From Eubacteriaceae bacterium (GTDB taxonomy: Bacteria > Bacillota > Clostridia > Peptostreptococcales > Anaerovoracaceae): 64,000 bases of DNA. The stretch lies in contig JALCRY010000005.1 in NCBI GenBank assembly GCA_022652985.1, forward strand, positions 1 to 64,000. The letters are read 5' to 3'. A model generated the notes under the pieces. The model was given only the letters and a program-made list of their open reading frames with translations. It did not search any database and was not told the origin of the DNA. Below, piece after piece: positions 1-8,404 of the stretch. The position numbers and the translations under genes were made by a program. The first letter of the stretch is position 1, and each line of letters starts with the position of its first letter.

Positions 1-435
1 GTTTTTTCCGCAGTAATGTTTCAGCTTTTCCCGCAGCTTTTTCAGTTCTTCGTTTGCCTGTGCAAATTCGCCCTCGGTGATCCCCGCCCAGCTTGCCGCC
101 GCGCTTACGGGATCGCACAGGATCGGGAAACATATCACCGGCGCCGCCCCGCCGCGCTCTGCCGCGCGCACCATCTCCGCGATATTTTCAAACGTTTCCT
201 CACTGCCGCATATGCCGAAAATGTAATCATTCGTACCGCACAGGATCATTACTGCATCAGGCCGCTGTTTCATCGCCCGCGGGAAACGAGCGAGCACTTC
301 GGAGGACGACTGTCCGGATATGCCGGCGTTGATGACTTTCCACCCTGTCAGACGTTCAAGCTCAGCAGGGAAACTCTCTGATCTCGCATACGGATATCCG
401 TCTATCATACTGTCGCCTATGCATACCAGTTTCAT
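1..435 (-). CDS. SGNH/GDSL-type hydrolase, 3' end outside window
   Basis: Reading the minus strand from the ATG at 433-435 gives an open frame of 145 codons that runs off the left edge; the ORF track misses it because the stop is outside the window. The protein opens MKLVCIGDSMIDG, with the GDS block I nucleophile serine of SGNH hydrolases. A glycine-containing AGISGQSS stretch fits block II and CGTNDY fits block III. The C-terminal catalytic Asp/His block would lie outside. The family cleaves esters of lipids, acyl-carbohydrates or other small acyl compounds; the substrate cannot be told. It is divergent from the cation transporter at 520. Confidence 0.8.
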   Translation of the reverse strand, partial: MKLVCIGDSMIDGYPYARSESFPAELERLTGWKVINAGISGQSSSEVLARFPRAMKQRPDAVMILCGTNDYIFGICGSEETFENIAEMVRAAERGGAAPVICFPILCDPVSAAASWAGITEGEFAQANEELKKLREKLKHYCGKN

Positions 436-460
436 ATTTCTTGTCCTCTGTCAAATGTGC

Positions 461-466
461 TATAAT
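461..466 (+). promoter_or_regulatory. -10 element upstream of the cation transporter
   Basis: TATAAT lies just before the ATG at 469 that opens the ORF-track entry. Transcription would start at about 473, so that ATG could not be translated and the ATG at 520 is the better start. The -35 is weak (TTTCTT with an 18-base spacer). Confidence 0.5.
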
Positions 467-519
467 ATGTGGATATTATACTATTTTATAATGATTATGG
501 AAATAATGGGAAAATAAAA

Positions 520-1701
520 ATGAGTCACTGGCTGATAAAAAAATTTGTAAAGAACTGGGAAGATGCTCATGAACCGGAAGTGCGCACAAATTATGCGAAG
601 CTCGCAGGCACTGTCGGCATATTCACGAACTTTCTTCTCTGTGTTATGAAAATAGCGATCGGATGGCTCGCATCCAGTATCGCCATAATCGCCGACGGCG
701 TGAACAACCTCACCGACGCATCGTCATCTATTATGACGCTCGTCGGTTTCAAACTCGCTTCGCAGCCTGAAGACAGCGAGCATCCTTTCGGGCATGCGCG
801 CATAGAATATCTTACCGGCGTGCTGATCTCCGTCGTCATCCTTATCGTGGGCATAATGCTGCTCAAGTCGTCCGTTCTCAAGGTCATACATCCTGAAGAG
901 CAGACTTATGATGCAGTCACGATACTCGTGCTCGTCATATCCATACTGGTCAAACTCTGGCAGTGTTTCTTCTACAGAGGGATCGGCAAAACTATAAATT
1001 CGCTTACGGTAATGGCGGCTTCGGCCGACTCGCGCAACGATGTCATCACTACGTCTGTCGTGCTTATCGGCGTTATCATCAACAAGCTCATGGGCTATAA
1101 CCTCGACGGCCTGCTCGGCTGCGGCGTCGCGATATTCATCATCATTTCCGGAGTCCAGCTCGTAATGGAGACTATGAGTCCGCTGCTGGGAGAAGCTCCC
1201 GATCCGGAACTCGTGAATCAGATCATCCGCATGGCAAAGTCTCATCCCGGCGTGCACGGAATACATGATCTGATGGTCCACAACTACGGTCCGGGCAGGA
1301 TTTTCGCTTCCGCCCATATCGAGGTCGACTGCGAAGCCGACATGATGGAATCGCACGATACGATAGACAATATCGAAAGAGAGGTCTCGTCGGCGCTGGG
1401 CATCAATTTTGTAATACATATGGATCCTGTCAAGCTGCATGATCCGATCATAGATGAACTGAAGGTAGAAGTGGCGAGAGCGCTGAAGGATATGGACGGC
1501 GTGATCAGCTTCCACGATCTGCGTATCGTACCCGGCCCGACGCACACGAACGTCGTGTTCGATGTCGTTGTCGGCCCCGACTGTAAAATTTCCCAGGAGG
1601 AGATCACTGCACACGTGGAAAGGCATCTCAGAAGGATCGACCCGCACTATTTCGTCGTGATCACATTTGACAAGGCATATACGCATATTACGGAGGCTTG
1701 A
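520..1701 (+). CDS. Cation diffusion facilitator family transporter
   Basis: A 393-residue inner-membrane divalent-metal/proton antiporter. The N-terminal half has about six hydrophobic segments and the conserved family context IADGVNNLTDASSS in TM2 and ASADSRNDV in TM5. The TM5 metal site reads D-x3-D; zinc members normally have H-x3-D and a D-x3-D form is known among manganese exporters, so Mn or Fe export is possible but not shown. The soluble tail seems to hold two copies of the ZT-dimer fold, one around VHDLMVHNYG and a second around SFHDLRIVPG, so it is longer than in single-tail members. The start at 520 is chosen over 469 because a -10 box sits directly before 469. The stop overlaps the ribosome-binding region of the amidase, suggesting cotranscription. 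Confidence 0.9.
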   Translation: MSHWLIKKFVKNWEDAHEPEVRTNYAKLAGTVGIFTNFLLCVMKIAIGWLASSIAIIADGVNNLTDASSSIMTLVGFKLASQPEDSEHPFGHARIEYLTGVLISVVILIVGIMLLKSSVLKVIHPEEQTYDAVTILVLVISILVKLWQCFFYRGIGKTINSLTVMAASADSRNDVITTSVVLIGVIINKLMGYNLDGLLGCGVAIFIIISGVQLVMETMSPLLGEAPDPELVNQIIRMAKSHPGVHGIHDLMVHNYGPGRIFASAHIEVDCEADMMESHDTIDNIEREVSSALGINFVIHMDPVKLHDPIIDELKVEVARALKDMDGVISFHDLRIVPGPTHTNVVFDVVVGPDCKISQEEITAHVERHLRRIDPHYFVVITFDKAYTHITEA

Positions 1702-1703
1702 TA

Positions 1704-2480
1704 ATGAAAAACAGTATCGCTAAAATCACAGCCGTCATCTGCTGCGCGGCGCTGGCCGCTGTGTCCTGTCTGCTCCCGGCTGCGGTTTCCGTCCCGGCGC
1801 AGGCGGCGGTCCTTTCCAGATCGCAGATAACGGTGGCTATCGATCCCGGGCATCAGAAAAAGCAGGATCTCGGCATGGAACGCGTGGATCCTGACAATGC
1901 CAAGCTCGGCAAAAAATACAAAATGGCCGGCGGATGTTCTTCCGTCTATAATCATATGGGCGAATACAGATATACTATGATCATCGCGAAGAAACTCCGC
2001 GCTGATCTGCTGAAGCGCGGTTATAAGGTCTATATGGTCAGGACGTCCAACGATGTCGATCTCAGCTGCCAGAAACGCGCCAGGATGGTCAACACCAGCG
2101 GTTCGAAGATATGCGTCCGTCTGCACTGCGACTCGTACGGGAGCTCGGCTCACGGCGTATCGACTATATACAAGCCGGGGCACAACAGTTATTACAGCAC
2201 CGCCGATGCTGCGCGCAGCAAAGTGCTGGCCTCTTATATGCTGAACGGTGAATGCCGGACCACTGGTTTCGCGAAGCGGTATAACGATGCGCGGAACGAT
2301 ATGACGGGGCAGAACTGGAGCAGGATACCTGTTGCACTCATCGAAATGGGATTTTTCAGCAATTACAGCGAAGCGAAAAAGATGAGTACCGAGAAGTATC
2401 AGGACAGGATCACAAGGGGCATTGCCAACGGCATCGAGAAGTACATGGTCAGGTATTACCATGTCGACGAGGCGCAGTAA
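1704..2480 (+). CDS. Secreted N-acetylmuramoyl-L-alanine amidase (Amidase_3)
   Basis: A 258-residue zinc amidase that cuts the amide bond between MurNAc and the stem peptide of peptidoglycan. The N-terminus is a Sec signal peptide ending near AQAA. Zinc ligands and the catalytic glutamate of the Amidase_3 fold are visible: DPGH, the Glu in NHMGEY, the His in RLHCDS and ALIEMGFFSN near the end. No separate wall-binding domain is seen. The ORF track begins at a TTG at 1698; the ATG at 1704 is preferred since GGAGG lies seven bases upstream. It follows the cation transporter directly and shares one base with the next gene, so three genes probably form an operon. Confidence 0.9.
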   Translation: MKNSIAKITAVICCAALAAVSCLLPAAVSVPAQAAVLSRSQITVAIDPGHQKKQDLGMERVDPDNAKLGKKYKMAGGCSSVYNHMGEYRYTMIIAKKLRADLLKRGYKVYMVRTSNDVDLSCQKRARMVNTSGSKICVRLHCDSYGSSAHGVSTIYKPGHNSYYSTADAARSKVLASYMLNGECRTTGFAKRYNDARNDMTGQNWSRIPVALIEMGFFSNYSEAKKMSTEKYQDRITRGIANGIEKYMVRYYHVDEAQ

Positions 2481-2731
2481 TGTCCGGGCATTTTGTTTAT
2501 ATTCTGAAATGCGGTGACGGCAGTTATTACACGGGATGGACCACCGATGTCGAGCACAGGGTCGCCGCGCACGCCGCGGGCCGCGGGGCGAAATACACGC
2601 GCGGAAGAGGGCCTGTCGAGCTCGTCCATGTCGAAGAATTCGCCACTAAAAGCGAAGCGCTCTCGCGCGAGATCGCTATCAAGAAACTTTCACGTTCACA
2701 GAAGGAAGCTCTTATCAACGGAGATCAATAG
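2480..2731 (+). CDS. GIY-YIG domain protein (UPF0213/YhbQ-like)
   Basis: An 83-residue single-domain GIY-YIG protein. It shows VYILKCGDGSYYTGWT (the GIY..YIG strands), the conserved Arg in VEHRVAAH and the Glu in ALSREIAIKK. Such stand-alone small members are related to UvrC/homing nuclease catalytic domains and a few act on nucleic acids, but the role of this subfamily is poorly defined. Its start codon overlaps the amidase stop (TAATG), typical of translational coupling. Its end overlaps by a few bases the convergent membrane gene at 2725. Confidence 0.88.
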   Translation: MSGHFVYILKCGDGSYYTGWTTDVEHRVAAHAAGRGAKYTRGRGPVELVHVEEFATKSEALSREIAIKKLSRSQKEALINGDQ

Positions 2732-3357
2732 GCGTTGATCTTTTTATCGTTGAATTTTTTGTACGTCTTCCAGCACACATAACCTACCAGGAGTTTGGCG
2801 GCCATGCCGAGATATGTCATAGCTGAGCTTATTGCTGCGCCCGCTCCGGATGTCGAGCCGAGAATGTTCGACGCTATCCCGCCGACGACGTATGACACTC
2901 CGAATGCCGCCAGGTATATTACCCAGGAACGGTTGCAGAATATCTCGTGATTTTCGTCGCCCTGATCTTCGCCGATATCAGCGCACCCCCGCAGGAGATA
3001 ATAAACCATCAGCAGAGATACCACTACCAGGGCTATCGCCAGCACTGCCGCCGCCGACCCCAGCGCAATAAAGCTGAAGTAGTAGGCCGCAGCCGTCATA
3101 AGGAACACAGCCACGGACAGCGCGAGCATCCAGATGATACATATCTTCGCGCGTCTGAAATATTCGAACTGCGTTTTTATGATCACTATGCCGATGATGT
3201 ACAGTACAGACGAAATCACGCTTATCCCGTATCCTGTATAGACGAGCGCTTTTCCGCTGGCAAGTTCAAGTATGATGCTTGCGCAGGCATCAAAAAGCAT
3301 GCCGGCAGCCATAAGCAGCAATCCTCTCAGCACATAATAGTTGTTTTGTTCTGTCAT
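2725..3357 (-). CDS. Small multi-pass membrane protein, unknown family (third of three)
   Basis: A 210-residue protein with about six hydrophobic segments and no catalytic motif that I recognise. Size, hydrophobic layout and a charged mid-loop (GEDQGDENHE) resemble the two genes upstream on the same strand, suggesting triplication from one ancestor, although sequence identity is low by eye. It lies 15 bases behind the second member, so the three genes are one operon reading away from the ArsR-family regulator at 4813. A role in membrane stress or transport is possible but nothing in the sequence decides it. Confidence 0.7.
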   Translation of the reverse strand: MTEQNNYYVLRGLLLMAAGMLFDACASIILELASGKALVYTGYGISVISSVLYIIGIVIIKTQFEYFRRAKICIIWMLALSVAVFLMTAAAYYFSFIALGSAAAVLAIALVVVSLLMVYYLLRGCADIGEDQGDENHEIFCNRSWVIYLAAFGVSYVVGGIASNILGSTSGAGAAISSAMTYLGMAAKLLVGYVCWKTYKKFNDKKINAY

Positions 3358-3372
3358 AAATTTTCCTTTATA

Positions 3373-4005
3373 TTATATTGCGTTTTCGGTTTTGAGCCTG
3401 CTGCCGTCCAGGAGGTCACAGACATTGCCGAACCGCAGCGACGCCATGATATTGACTCCCAGCACGGCAACGGCCGACATTATTATCAGCACCAGGAACG
3501 CGCTGTTGTTGTTCCCCGGAATAAATGCGATGCACGGCTTGATGACAAAGGCGATAATGCTGACTGCGAGAAATATTGTTTTCGTATTCGTGCAGGCTAT
3601 GCTCATGCTTTCCTCTCCGCTCTGTTCGGCGAGTTTTGAACATGCACCGAGCATAAACGCCGCGGCCAGAAGTTCAAAAACGAAAAGCGCCAGATCTATT
3701 CCCAGAGCCGCATACCCGGCAGCTGCCGTTCCCGCGCGCAGCCCGAAGGCCATCGAACCCATGAATGCGACATCGGCAATGATCGCCGCTATCACAAATA
3801 TCTCGCTGCGTTTGAAGCAGGCATTGTAATTTACCGTTCTGAATGATCCAACGAGCATGATCGCCAGTGCGGCCAGGCTGATAAGCGCTGCCGAAAAATT
3901 GATGATTTTCCCTGCATCGAGATCGATAAAATATTCCGTGCCGGCAAAAATTATCATCCCGGCTCCGAAAAAACCCAATCCGCTCAAATCATATTTTCTG
4001 TTCAT
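3373..4005 (-). CDS. Small multi-pass membrane protein, unknown family (second of three)
   Basis: A 210-residue protein with about six hydrophobic segments. The ORF track starts at 4209, but that reading overlaps the upstream gene for 200 bases; the ATG at 4005 (MNRKYDLSG) is preceded by AGAGGA at good distance and starts six bases after the upstream stop. The mid-protein hydrophilic loop (LAEQSGEES) sits where the sister genes also have their charged loop. Function unknown. Confidence 0.7.
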   Translation of the reverse strand: MNRKYDLSGLGFFGAGMIIFAGTEYFIDLDAGKIINFSAALISLAALAIMLVGSFRTVNYNACFKRSEIFVIAAIIADVAFMGSMAFGLRAGTAAAGYAALGIDLALFVFELLAAAFMLGACSKLAEQSGEESMSIACTNTKTIFLAVSIIAFVIKPCIAFIPGNNNSAFLVLIIMSAVAVLGVNIMASLRFGNVCDLLDGSRLKTENAI

Positions 4006-4010
4006 TGTCA

Positions 4011-4643
4011 CTATCCTCTTCCCCTGCCATTCATTAATTTTCGTCCCCTGCCCAGCAGCCATACTATGCGCATCTGATAGGCAAACGAAACGGCCGCAAA
4101 TGCTGCGGTGCCGATCCACTCGACCATCTGCGGAAACACTGAGACCGCCGGTTCCAGTATCATCATCAGAAGCACGGTCACCGTCACCGGTTTCCAGGTA
4201 TGCCGGCATGTCCCCGCATAATCGCCGTGTCCGGATTTTCCTCCCAGCGCGGCCAGCCCTTTCATCAGCTGTGCGTACACGAAAACAAGACCTATCGTCG
4301 AAAGGTATCCGAGAAAAAGTACTTTGACTTCAATAAACGTCTGGTTTGCCATCCCTGATCTGTAATTGTATACCGCCAGCGCAATAGCAGCCGCGCTGAA
4401 AACCGTACACAAGACCGCTGCCGTCCTTACCTTTGAGAATTCAGGTCTGTACGAGGCCGCGGAAACGATCCCGCCTAAAATGAAAAGCCATCCTATAAGC
4501 ACCAGAAACTGAGCTGCGAACTCTCCGAAAGCATAATACTTCCATGCTCTGAGAACAGCCAGCGCCGCCTGTTCAAGCGCTATAATAAATATACCCGCTG
4601 ATATCAGTTTCAGTCCCGTTAAATAGTGTCCCTGCTTACTCAA
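4011..4643 (-). CDS. Small multi-pass membrane protein, unknown family (first of three)
   Basis: A 210-residue, about six-segment membrane protein that opens the three-gene operon. The mid-loop reads GGKSGHGDYAG and the C-terminus is Arg/Gly-rich and probably cytoplasmic. It is divergent from the ArsR-family gene at 4813 across 169 bases, the usual arrangement for a repressor and its target, so these membrane proteins are the best candidate targets. No family recognised. Confidence 0.7.
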   Translation of the reverse strand: MSKQGHYLTGLKLISAGIFIIALEQAALAVLRAWKYYAFGEFAAQFLVLIGWLFILGGIVSAASYRPEFSKVRTAAVLCTVFSAAAIALAVYNYRSGMANQTFIEVKVLFLGYLSTIGLVFVYAQLMKGLAALGGKSGHGDYAGTCRHTWKPVTVTVLLMMILEPAVSVFPQMVEWIGTAAFAAVSFAYQMRIVWLLGRGRKLMNGRGRG

Positions 4644-4710
4644 TAATAGTCCTCCGACGCTTTATTATCACATATTTTTGTTTATATTTCAACACTTATC
4701 GGGTTTATGC

Positions 4711-4739
4711 TTGACAAAGTGACTCATTCGTTATATCGT
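4711..4739 (+). promoter_or_regulatory. Candidate sigma-70 promoter of the ArsR gene
   Basis: TTGACA at 4711-4716 is followed after 17 bases by TATCGT; a TTATAT box with shorter spacing overlaps. The -35 is perfect, the -10 is uncertain. Confidence 0.45.
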
Positions 4740-4812
4740 AATTAGGCGATACATCTCGCGGCCTGCACCGCGGATATGACATGAACTCGACCCGAACAGG
4801 AGGACTTTAAAC

Positions 4813-5139
4813 ATGAGAATACGAAAAGACACTGACGACATGAACGAGCAGGAAGTAATGCTGATGGCCAAATGCTCCGATGCGCTCGCGCACCCGGCGA
4901 GGATATATATATTCCGCTTCATAATGAAATGCAATACGGAAAGGACCAAAGTCTGCAATAAAGATATCGTCGAGGCCTTCGACTACGCCCAGGCGACGAT
5001 CTCCCAGCACATAAACAAACTTTCATCCGCCGGCCTCGTCGACGTTAAAAAAGAAGACAAATATTCATATTACTACGCGAATATCGGGATGCTGATAAAG
5101 TATCTCGACATCACCAGGAAGTTCGAACTGTCGCTCTGA
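4813..5139 (+). CDS. ArsR-family winged-helix transcriptional regulator
   Basis: A 108-residue protein with the ArsR fold: a helix with ALAHPARIYIFRFI, then the DNA-reading helix-turn-helix around DYAQATISQHINKLSSAGLV and the wing with KKEDKYSYYYAN. The canonical ELCVC metal-binding sequence is absent, although CNTERTKVCNKD holds two cysteines near helix 3-4. AGGAGG lies nine bases before the ATG. No arsenic or cadmium efflux gene is adjacent; the divergent three-gene membrane operon is the likely target. A strong terminator follows. Confidence 0.85.
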   Translation: MRIRKDTDDMNEQEVMLMAKCSDALAHPARIYIFRFIMKCNTERTKVCNKDIVEAFDYAQATISQHINKLSSAGLVDVKKEDKYSYYYANIGMLIKYLDITRKFELSL

Positions 5140-5192
5140 GGCGGCAGTTTTTTCGCGGGCCGGCGCACCATCTGTCCGCAGTCTAAAAGAAG

Positions 5193-5217
5193 AGCCCCGG
5201 GCGGAATGCCCGGGGCT
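5193..5217. terminator. Bidirectional intrinsic terminator
   Basis: A 10-bp stem, AGCCCCGGGC with GCCCGGGGCT around a five-base loop, has T-rich bases on both sides (TTTC on plus; CTTCTTTT on minus). It separates the convergent ArsR and antiporter genes. Confidence 0.85.
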
Positions 5218-5258
5218 TTCAAGTGCAATAGATTAACTATATTTTATCCGGCTATAGT

Positions 5259-6746
5259 CTACCAGAACCAGATGAACATATCGATGATGAATACCGGCTC
5301 GAGTATGGCCAGGGCCCATCCCATGTATCCGAAGAAGGAAGGCATCTTGACGCCGTTCTCCTCCGCGATGGACTTAACCATGAAGTTCGGAGCATTACCG
5401 ATATATGTGTTAGCTCCCATAAATACAGAACCGGCCGAAATAGCCATCAGGTCGATAGCCTGTACGATGCCGACCTTTGTCGCAACGCCCTGTGTGAATC
5501 CGACAGCACCTGCAGTCGTAAGGAATACGAGGTATGTAGGTGTATTGTCGAGGAACGATGAAAGTGCGCCTGATGCCCAGAAGAACTGTGCAGGATGCGT
5601 GATCCCGAGTGCGGCTCCGTTCGATTTGAGCAGTGCCAGCGCAGGAATCATCGTCAGGAATATTCCCAGGAACAGCTTGGCAACTTCTGCGATAGCTCCG
5701 TAATTGAACTCGTTGGCCTCGTGGCATTCCGGCTTTGTCGTCTTGAGCGAAAGGAAGGCGGCCAGCAATATGATTGCCAGTTCCAGGACATCATTCCACG
5801 GGAAAACAATATCATGATAAATATGAATACCTGTAAGTACGCCCGTAGCCTGATTCATGAATGCAGGAAGCTTTGTTACGAATCCCTGAAGCAGAACTGC
5901 GCCGACGATCATGAGCAGGAAGATGAAGTTGTGTGCGCCTTCGATCCTGATAGGCTCTTTCTCCATCTGGTTTCCCGTCATATCCTGAGGGCTCTTGCCT
6001 GCAGCCAGATCCTTCTTGTAGTAACGCGTATCAATGATAAGGAATACTGCGGAAAGGATCACAACGTTCAGAAGCAGTATTGGGAAAAGCTTCATTGTCC
6101 AGAAGAACGGAACGTTTCTCAGATAGCCCATGAACAGCGGCGGGTCTCCTACAGGAGTAAGGCATCCGCCCATATTGGCTACCATGAAGATGCAGAATAC
6201 GATAACGTGTGCTTTCTTTTCTCTCCATGCGTTTGCTCTGATCAGCGGTCTGATCATCAGCATAGCAGCGCCTGTTGTTCCTACCCAGCTGGCGAGCACA
6301 GTACCTATAAGAAGGAGTATGAGGTTCGTCTTCGGCTTGCCGACGATAGTACCTTTAAGCACTATGCCTCCGGCTACTACGAACAGTCCGAACAGCAAAC
6401 CCAGGAACGGCAGGTAGTCGAGCAGCAGCATTTCCAGTGTCTGATACCACATTTCTCCGAATCCGTATGCCACAGCGAACGGAACGAGGAATGTCAGCGA
6501 CCAGAAAATTGCCACCCAGAGTTCATTTTTCTCCCACCAGTCTCCCTTTACAAGAGGTACAATGGCGATCGACAGCAGCATGCCCACAAACGGAATGATA
6601 CTCCAGATAGGAAGTGATTTGCCTATCTCTACGGTACCCGGTTCCGGATGTCCCGCAGCCTGGGCCAGAAGCCCGCTGCAGAGTACGAGCAATGCTACAG
6701 CTAAGAACATTTTAATGTACTTTTTCTGAAACATAACTTTAAACAT
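5259..6746 (-). CDS. nhaD: Sodium:proton antiporter, NhaD-type (ion transporter superfamily)
   Basis: A 495-residue polytopic membrane protein. After an N-terminal hydrophobic segment with signal-like character it shows the family features of NhaD/ArsB-like carriers: WVGTTGAAMLMIRPLIRAN, GGCLTPVGDPPLF and, near the end, SSFLDNTPTYLVF and GANTYIGNAPNFM. NhaD antiporters expel Na+ or Li+ in exchange for protons. The first ATG is kept; GAGGAG lies 12 bases upstream. A short degraded-looking reading frame ends a few bases before this start. The gene is single and convergent with the ArsR gene. Confidence 0.85.
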   Translation of the reverse strand: MFKVMFQKKYIKMFLAVALLVLCSGLLAQAAGHPEPGTVEIGKSLPIWSIIPFVGMLLSIAIVPLVKGDWWEKNELWVAIFWSLTFLVPFAVAYGFGEMWYQTLEMLLLDYLPFLGLLFGLFVVAGGIVLKGTIVGKPKTNLILLLIGTVLASWVGTTGAAMLMIRPLIRANAWREKKAHVIVFCIFMVANMGGCLTPVGDPPLFMGYLRNVPFFWTMKLFPILLLNVVILSAVFLIIDTRYYKKDLAAGKSPQDMTGNQMEKEPIRIEGAHNFIFLLMIVGAVLLQGFVTKLPAFMNQATGVLTGIHIYHDIVFPWNDVLELAIILLAAFLSLKTTKPECHEANEFNYGAIAEVAKLFLGIFLTMIPALALLKSNGAALGITHPAQFFWASGALSSFLDNTPTYLVFLTTAGAVGFTQGVATKVGIVQAIDLMAISAGSVFMGANTYIGNAPNFMVKSIAEENGVKMPSFFGYMGWALAILEPVFIIDMFIWFW

Positions 6747-6752
6747 AACTAA

Positions 6753-6902
6753 TTAGCTCTCCTCTTTTCTGATTAATTTAGTTAATCTATCTTTTTGCTC
6801 TTGTCTCTGAAACTCATACCCGTATTGGTAAAAGTCCAGGATGTCAGCATCCTTGACGATTTCCTGCAGAAGAGTCTTCCCCTGATTCCCCTGAATGGTA
6901 TT
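6753..6902 (-). pseudogene. Possible remnant of a small coding region between rlmH and the antiporter
   Basis: This minus-strand frame has 49 sense codons without an ATG and ends in TAA six bases before the antiporter ATG, as a neighbouring operon gene would. Its product has natural-looking composition (LLQEIVKDADILDFYQYG). A second frame just upstream (LNKVFKLHNARLMVKGK) also looks protein-like but is separated by a frame change and a TGA at 6903-6905. Together they resemble one small gene broken by a frameshift or nonsense change. I do not recognise the family, and chance is not excluded. Confidence 0.25.
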
Positions 6903-6975
6903 TCACTGCCGGCGCATTTGCCCTTGACCATCAACCGCGCGTTATGCAGTTTAAATACTTTATTCAGAACTCTTC

Positions 6976-7428
6976 CTATTTGTGATACGGTTCGTGCTTC
7001 GATATCTTGAAGCTCCTGTACACCTGCTCAAGCAGTATCACGCGCATGAGCTGATGCGGAAATGTCATCTTCGAAAACGAAAGCTTATACGCCGCCCGGG
7101 CGCTGACCTCATCCGACAGACCGTTCGATCCGCCTATGACAAAAGTCACATCACTCGTTCCGCCGAGCGCCAGATCGTCCAGCTTTGCGGACAGCTCCTC
7201 GCTCGTAAGAGCATTTCCCTTTATCTCCAGAGTGATCACATGATCATGGTCACCTATTCTTTTCAGTATATTTACGCCCTCTTCATCAATATCATCCGCA
7301 GGGCTTTCCTTCACTTCGTCAATAGTCAGCTCGCAGTAAGGCCTCAGCCTTTTCTCATACTCACGCACCGCTTCGGTCCAGTATCTCTCCTTGAGCCTGC
7401 CGACACAGACGATCTTTATCCTCATCAT
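6976..7428 (-). CDS. rlmH: 23S rRNA pseudouridine-1915 N3-methyltransferase
   Basis: A 150-residue SPOUT-class methyltransferase acting on position 1915 in helix 69 of 23S rRNA. Signature regions are present: an N-terminal KIVCVGRLKERYW, the SAM-binding knot FVIGGSNGLSDE and the C-terminal LLEQVYRSFKISKHEPYHK, which ends in the expected YHK. The length is normal. The start is two bases behind the MBL-fold hydrolase stop; walJ-rlmH adjacency is common in Firmicutes. Either of two consecutive ATGs may be used. Confidence 0.96.
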   Translation of the reverse strand: MMRIKIVCVGRLKERYWTEAVREYEKRLRPYCELTIDEVKESPADDIDEEGVNILKRIGDHDHVITLEIKGNALTSEELSAKLDDLALGGTSDVTFVIGGSNGLSDEVSARAAYKLSFSKMTFPHQLMRVILLEQVYRSFKISKHEPYHK

Positions 7429-7430
7429 GA

Positions 7431-8225
7431 CTACACCTCGTACAGCCTGCTCAGGCGGTCTCTCATGACCACGTCGACTTTCAGCGAAGCTCCGACCTGC
7501 AGTCCCGCATCCTCGAGGATGTTCTTTACAGTAATGGCCGCAAGTTCCGGGGTGTTGTTGTTGCTGCTGAGGTGCGACAGCAGGATCTCTCTGTCCTTAT
7601 GCTGCTGCTCCTCGATCTTTATTATGCATTCCGCCGCCGCCTCGTTGGAAAGGTGCCCCTTGTCTCCGAGGATCCTCCTCTTGAGGTAATACGGGTACCT
7701 GCCCGACTTCAGCACGTCCGGTTCATGGTTCGCCTCGAGCGACAGTATGTCCGCTCCGCATATCTCGCTGATGATGTCATCGCTGACATATCCGGTGTCC
7801 GTAACTATGCTTATCTGTCTGTTATTACAATAAAAAGAGAAGCCCACCGGTTCCGCGGCGTCATGCGACGTCCTGAACGACTTCACGCCGATATCGCCGA
7901 TATCGAACATGCTGCCGCTTTCGAATATTTCCTGTCGGTCTTCTTCTACTAATCCTACTAGCTTTTCCCAGGTGCTCTCATTGGAATAAACCGATGCTCC
8001 CGGACATCTCTTCGCCGCGATACGCAGTCCTCTTATATGATCGCTGTGCTCGTGCGTAATGACTATCCCCTTGAGCATTGACGGATCCGTTTCCGTCTCG
8101 GCCAGTCCTTCCATTATTCTCTTGCCGCTTATTCCCGCATCTACCAGTACTGCTGAAGTTTCGCTTCTTATAAGATAGCAATTCCCGCTGCTTCCGCTGG
8201 AAAACGAGCAAAATTTCAAGCTCAT
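7431..8225 (-). CDS. walJ: MBL-fold metallo-hydrolase, WalJ/YycJ type
   Basis: A 264-residue metallo-beta-lactamase-fold protein with the metal motif THEHSDH, a downstream His in the TSHDA region, DTGYVS and the end His in LLSHLSSNNN. In Bacillus-type bacteria WalJ (YycJ) is linked to the WalRK system and to cell wall and replication coordination and is thought to be a nuclease-like or phosphodiesterase enzyme; its substrate is not settled. Here the WalRK genes are absent and only rlmH follows, two bases away. Confidence 0.9.
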   Translation of the reverse strand: MSLKFCSFSSGSSGNCYLIRSETSAVLVDAGISGKRIMEGLAETETDPSMLKGIVITHEHSDHIRGLRIAAKRCPGASVYSNESTWEKLVGLVEEDRQEIFESGSMFDIGDIGVKSFRTSHDAAEPVGFSFYCNNRQISIVTDTGYVSDDIISEICGADILSLEANHEPDVLKSGRYPYYLKRRILGDKGHLSNEAAAECIIKIEEQQHKDREILLSHLSSNNNTPELAAITVKNILEDAGLQVGASLKVDVVMRDRLSRLYEV

Positions 8226-8404
8226 TCCTGTCTCCCTATTGATTCACGCATGGCTTAATAATACTATACTTCATGCCATTTTTCAAGTATGTTTGAAGAA
8301 TTGCGACTTTTTAAGGCGGTGCTTGTTATTTAATTAACATTCGACCCTGTTGCTTGTTTTTCAATGATATGAGATACTGTTAATATTGCAGAAAGGAGAA
8401 ACAC

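Noticed and set aside
469-519. N-terminal extension of the cation transporter from the ATG at 469
   Set aside because: A TATAAT box at 461-466 would place the transcript start after this ATG; the family N-terminus fits the ATG at 520.
724-1686. Minus-strand ORF of 320 codons opposite the cation transporter
   Set aside because: Shadow frame of a clear membrane transporter; the translation is His/Asp/Arg-rich without any domain.
5595-6617. Plus-strand ORF of 340 codons opposite the antiporter
   Set aside because: Antisense shadow of a conserved membrane protein; composition is not protein-like.
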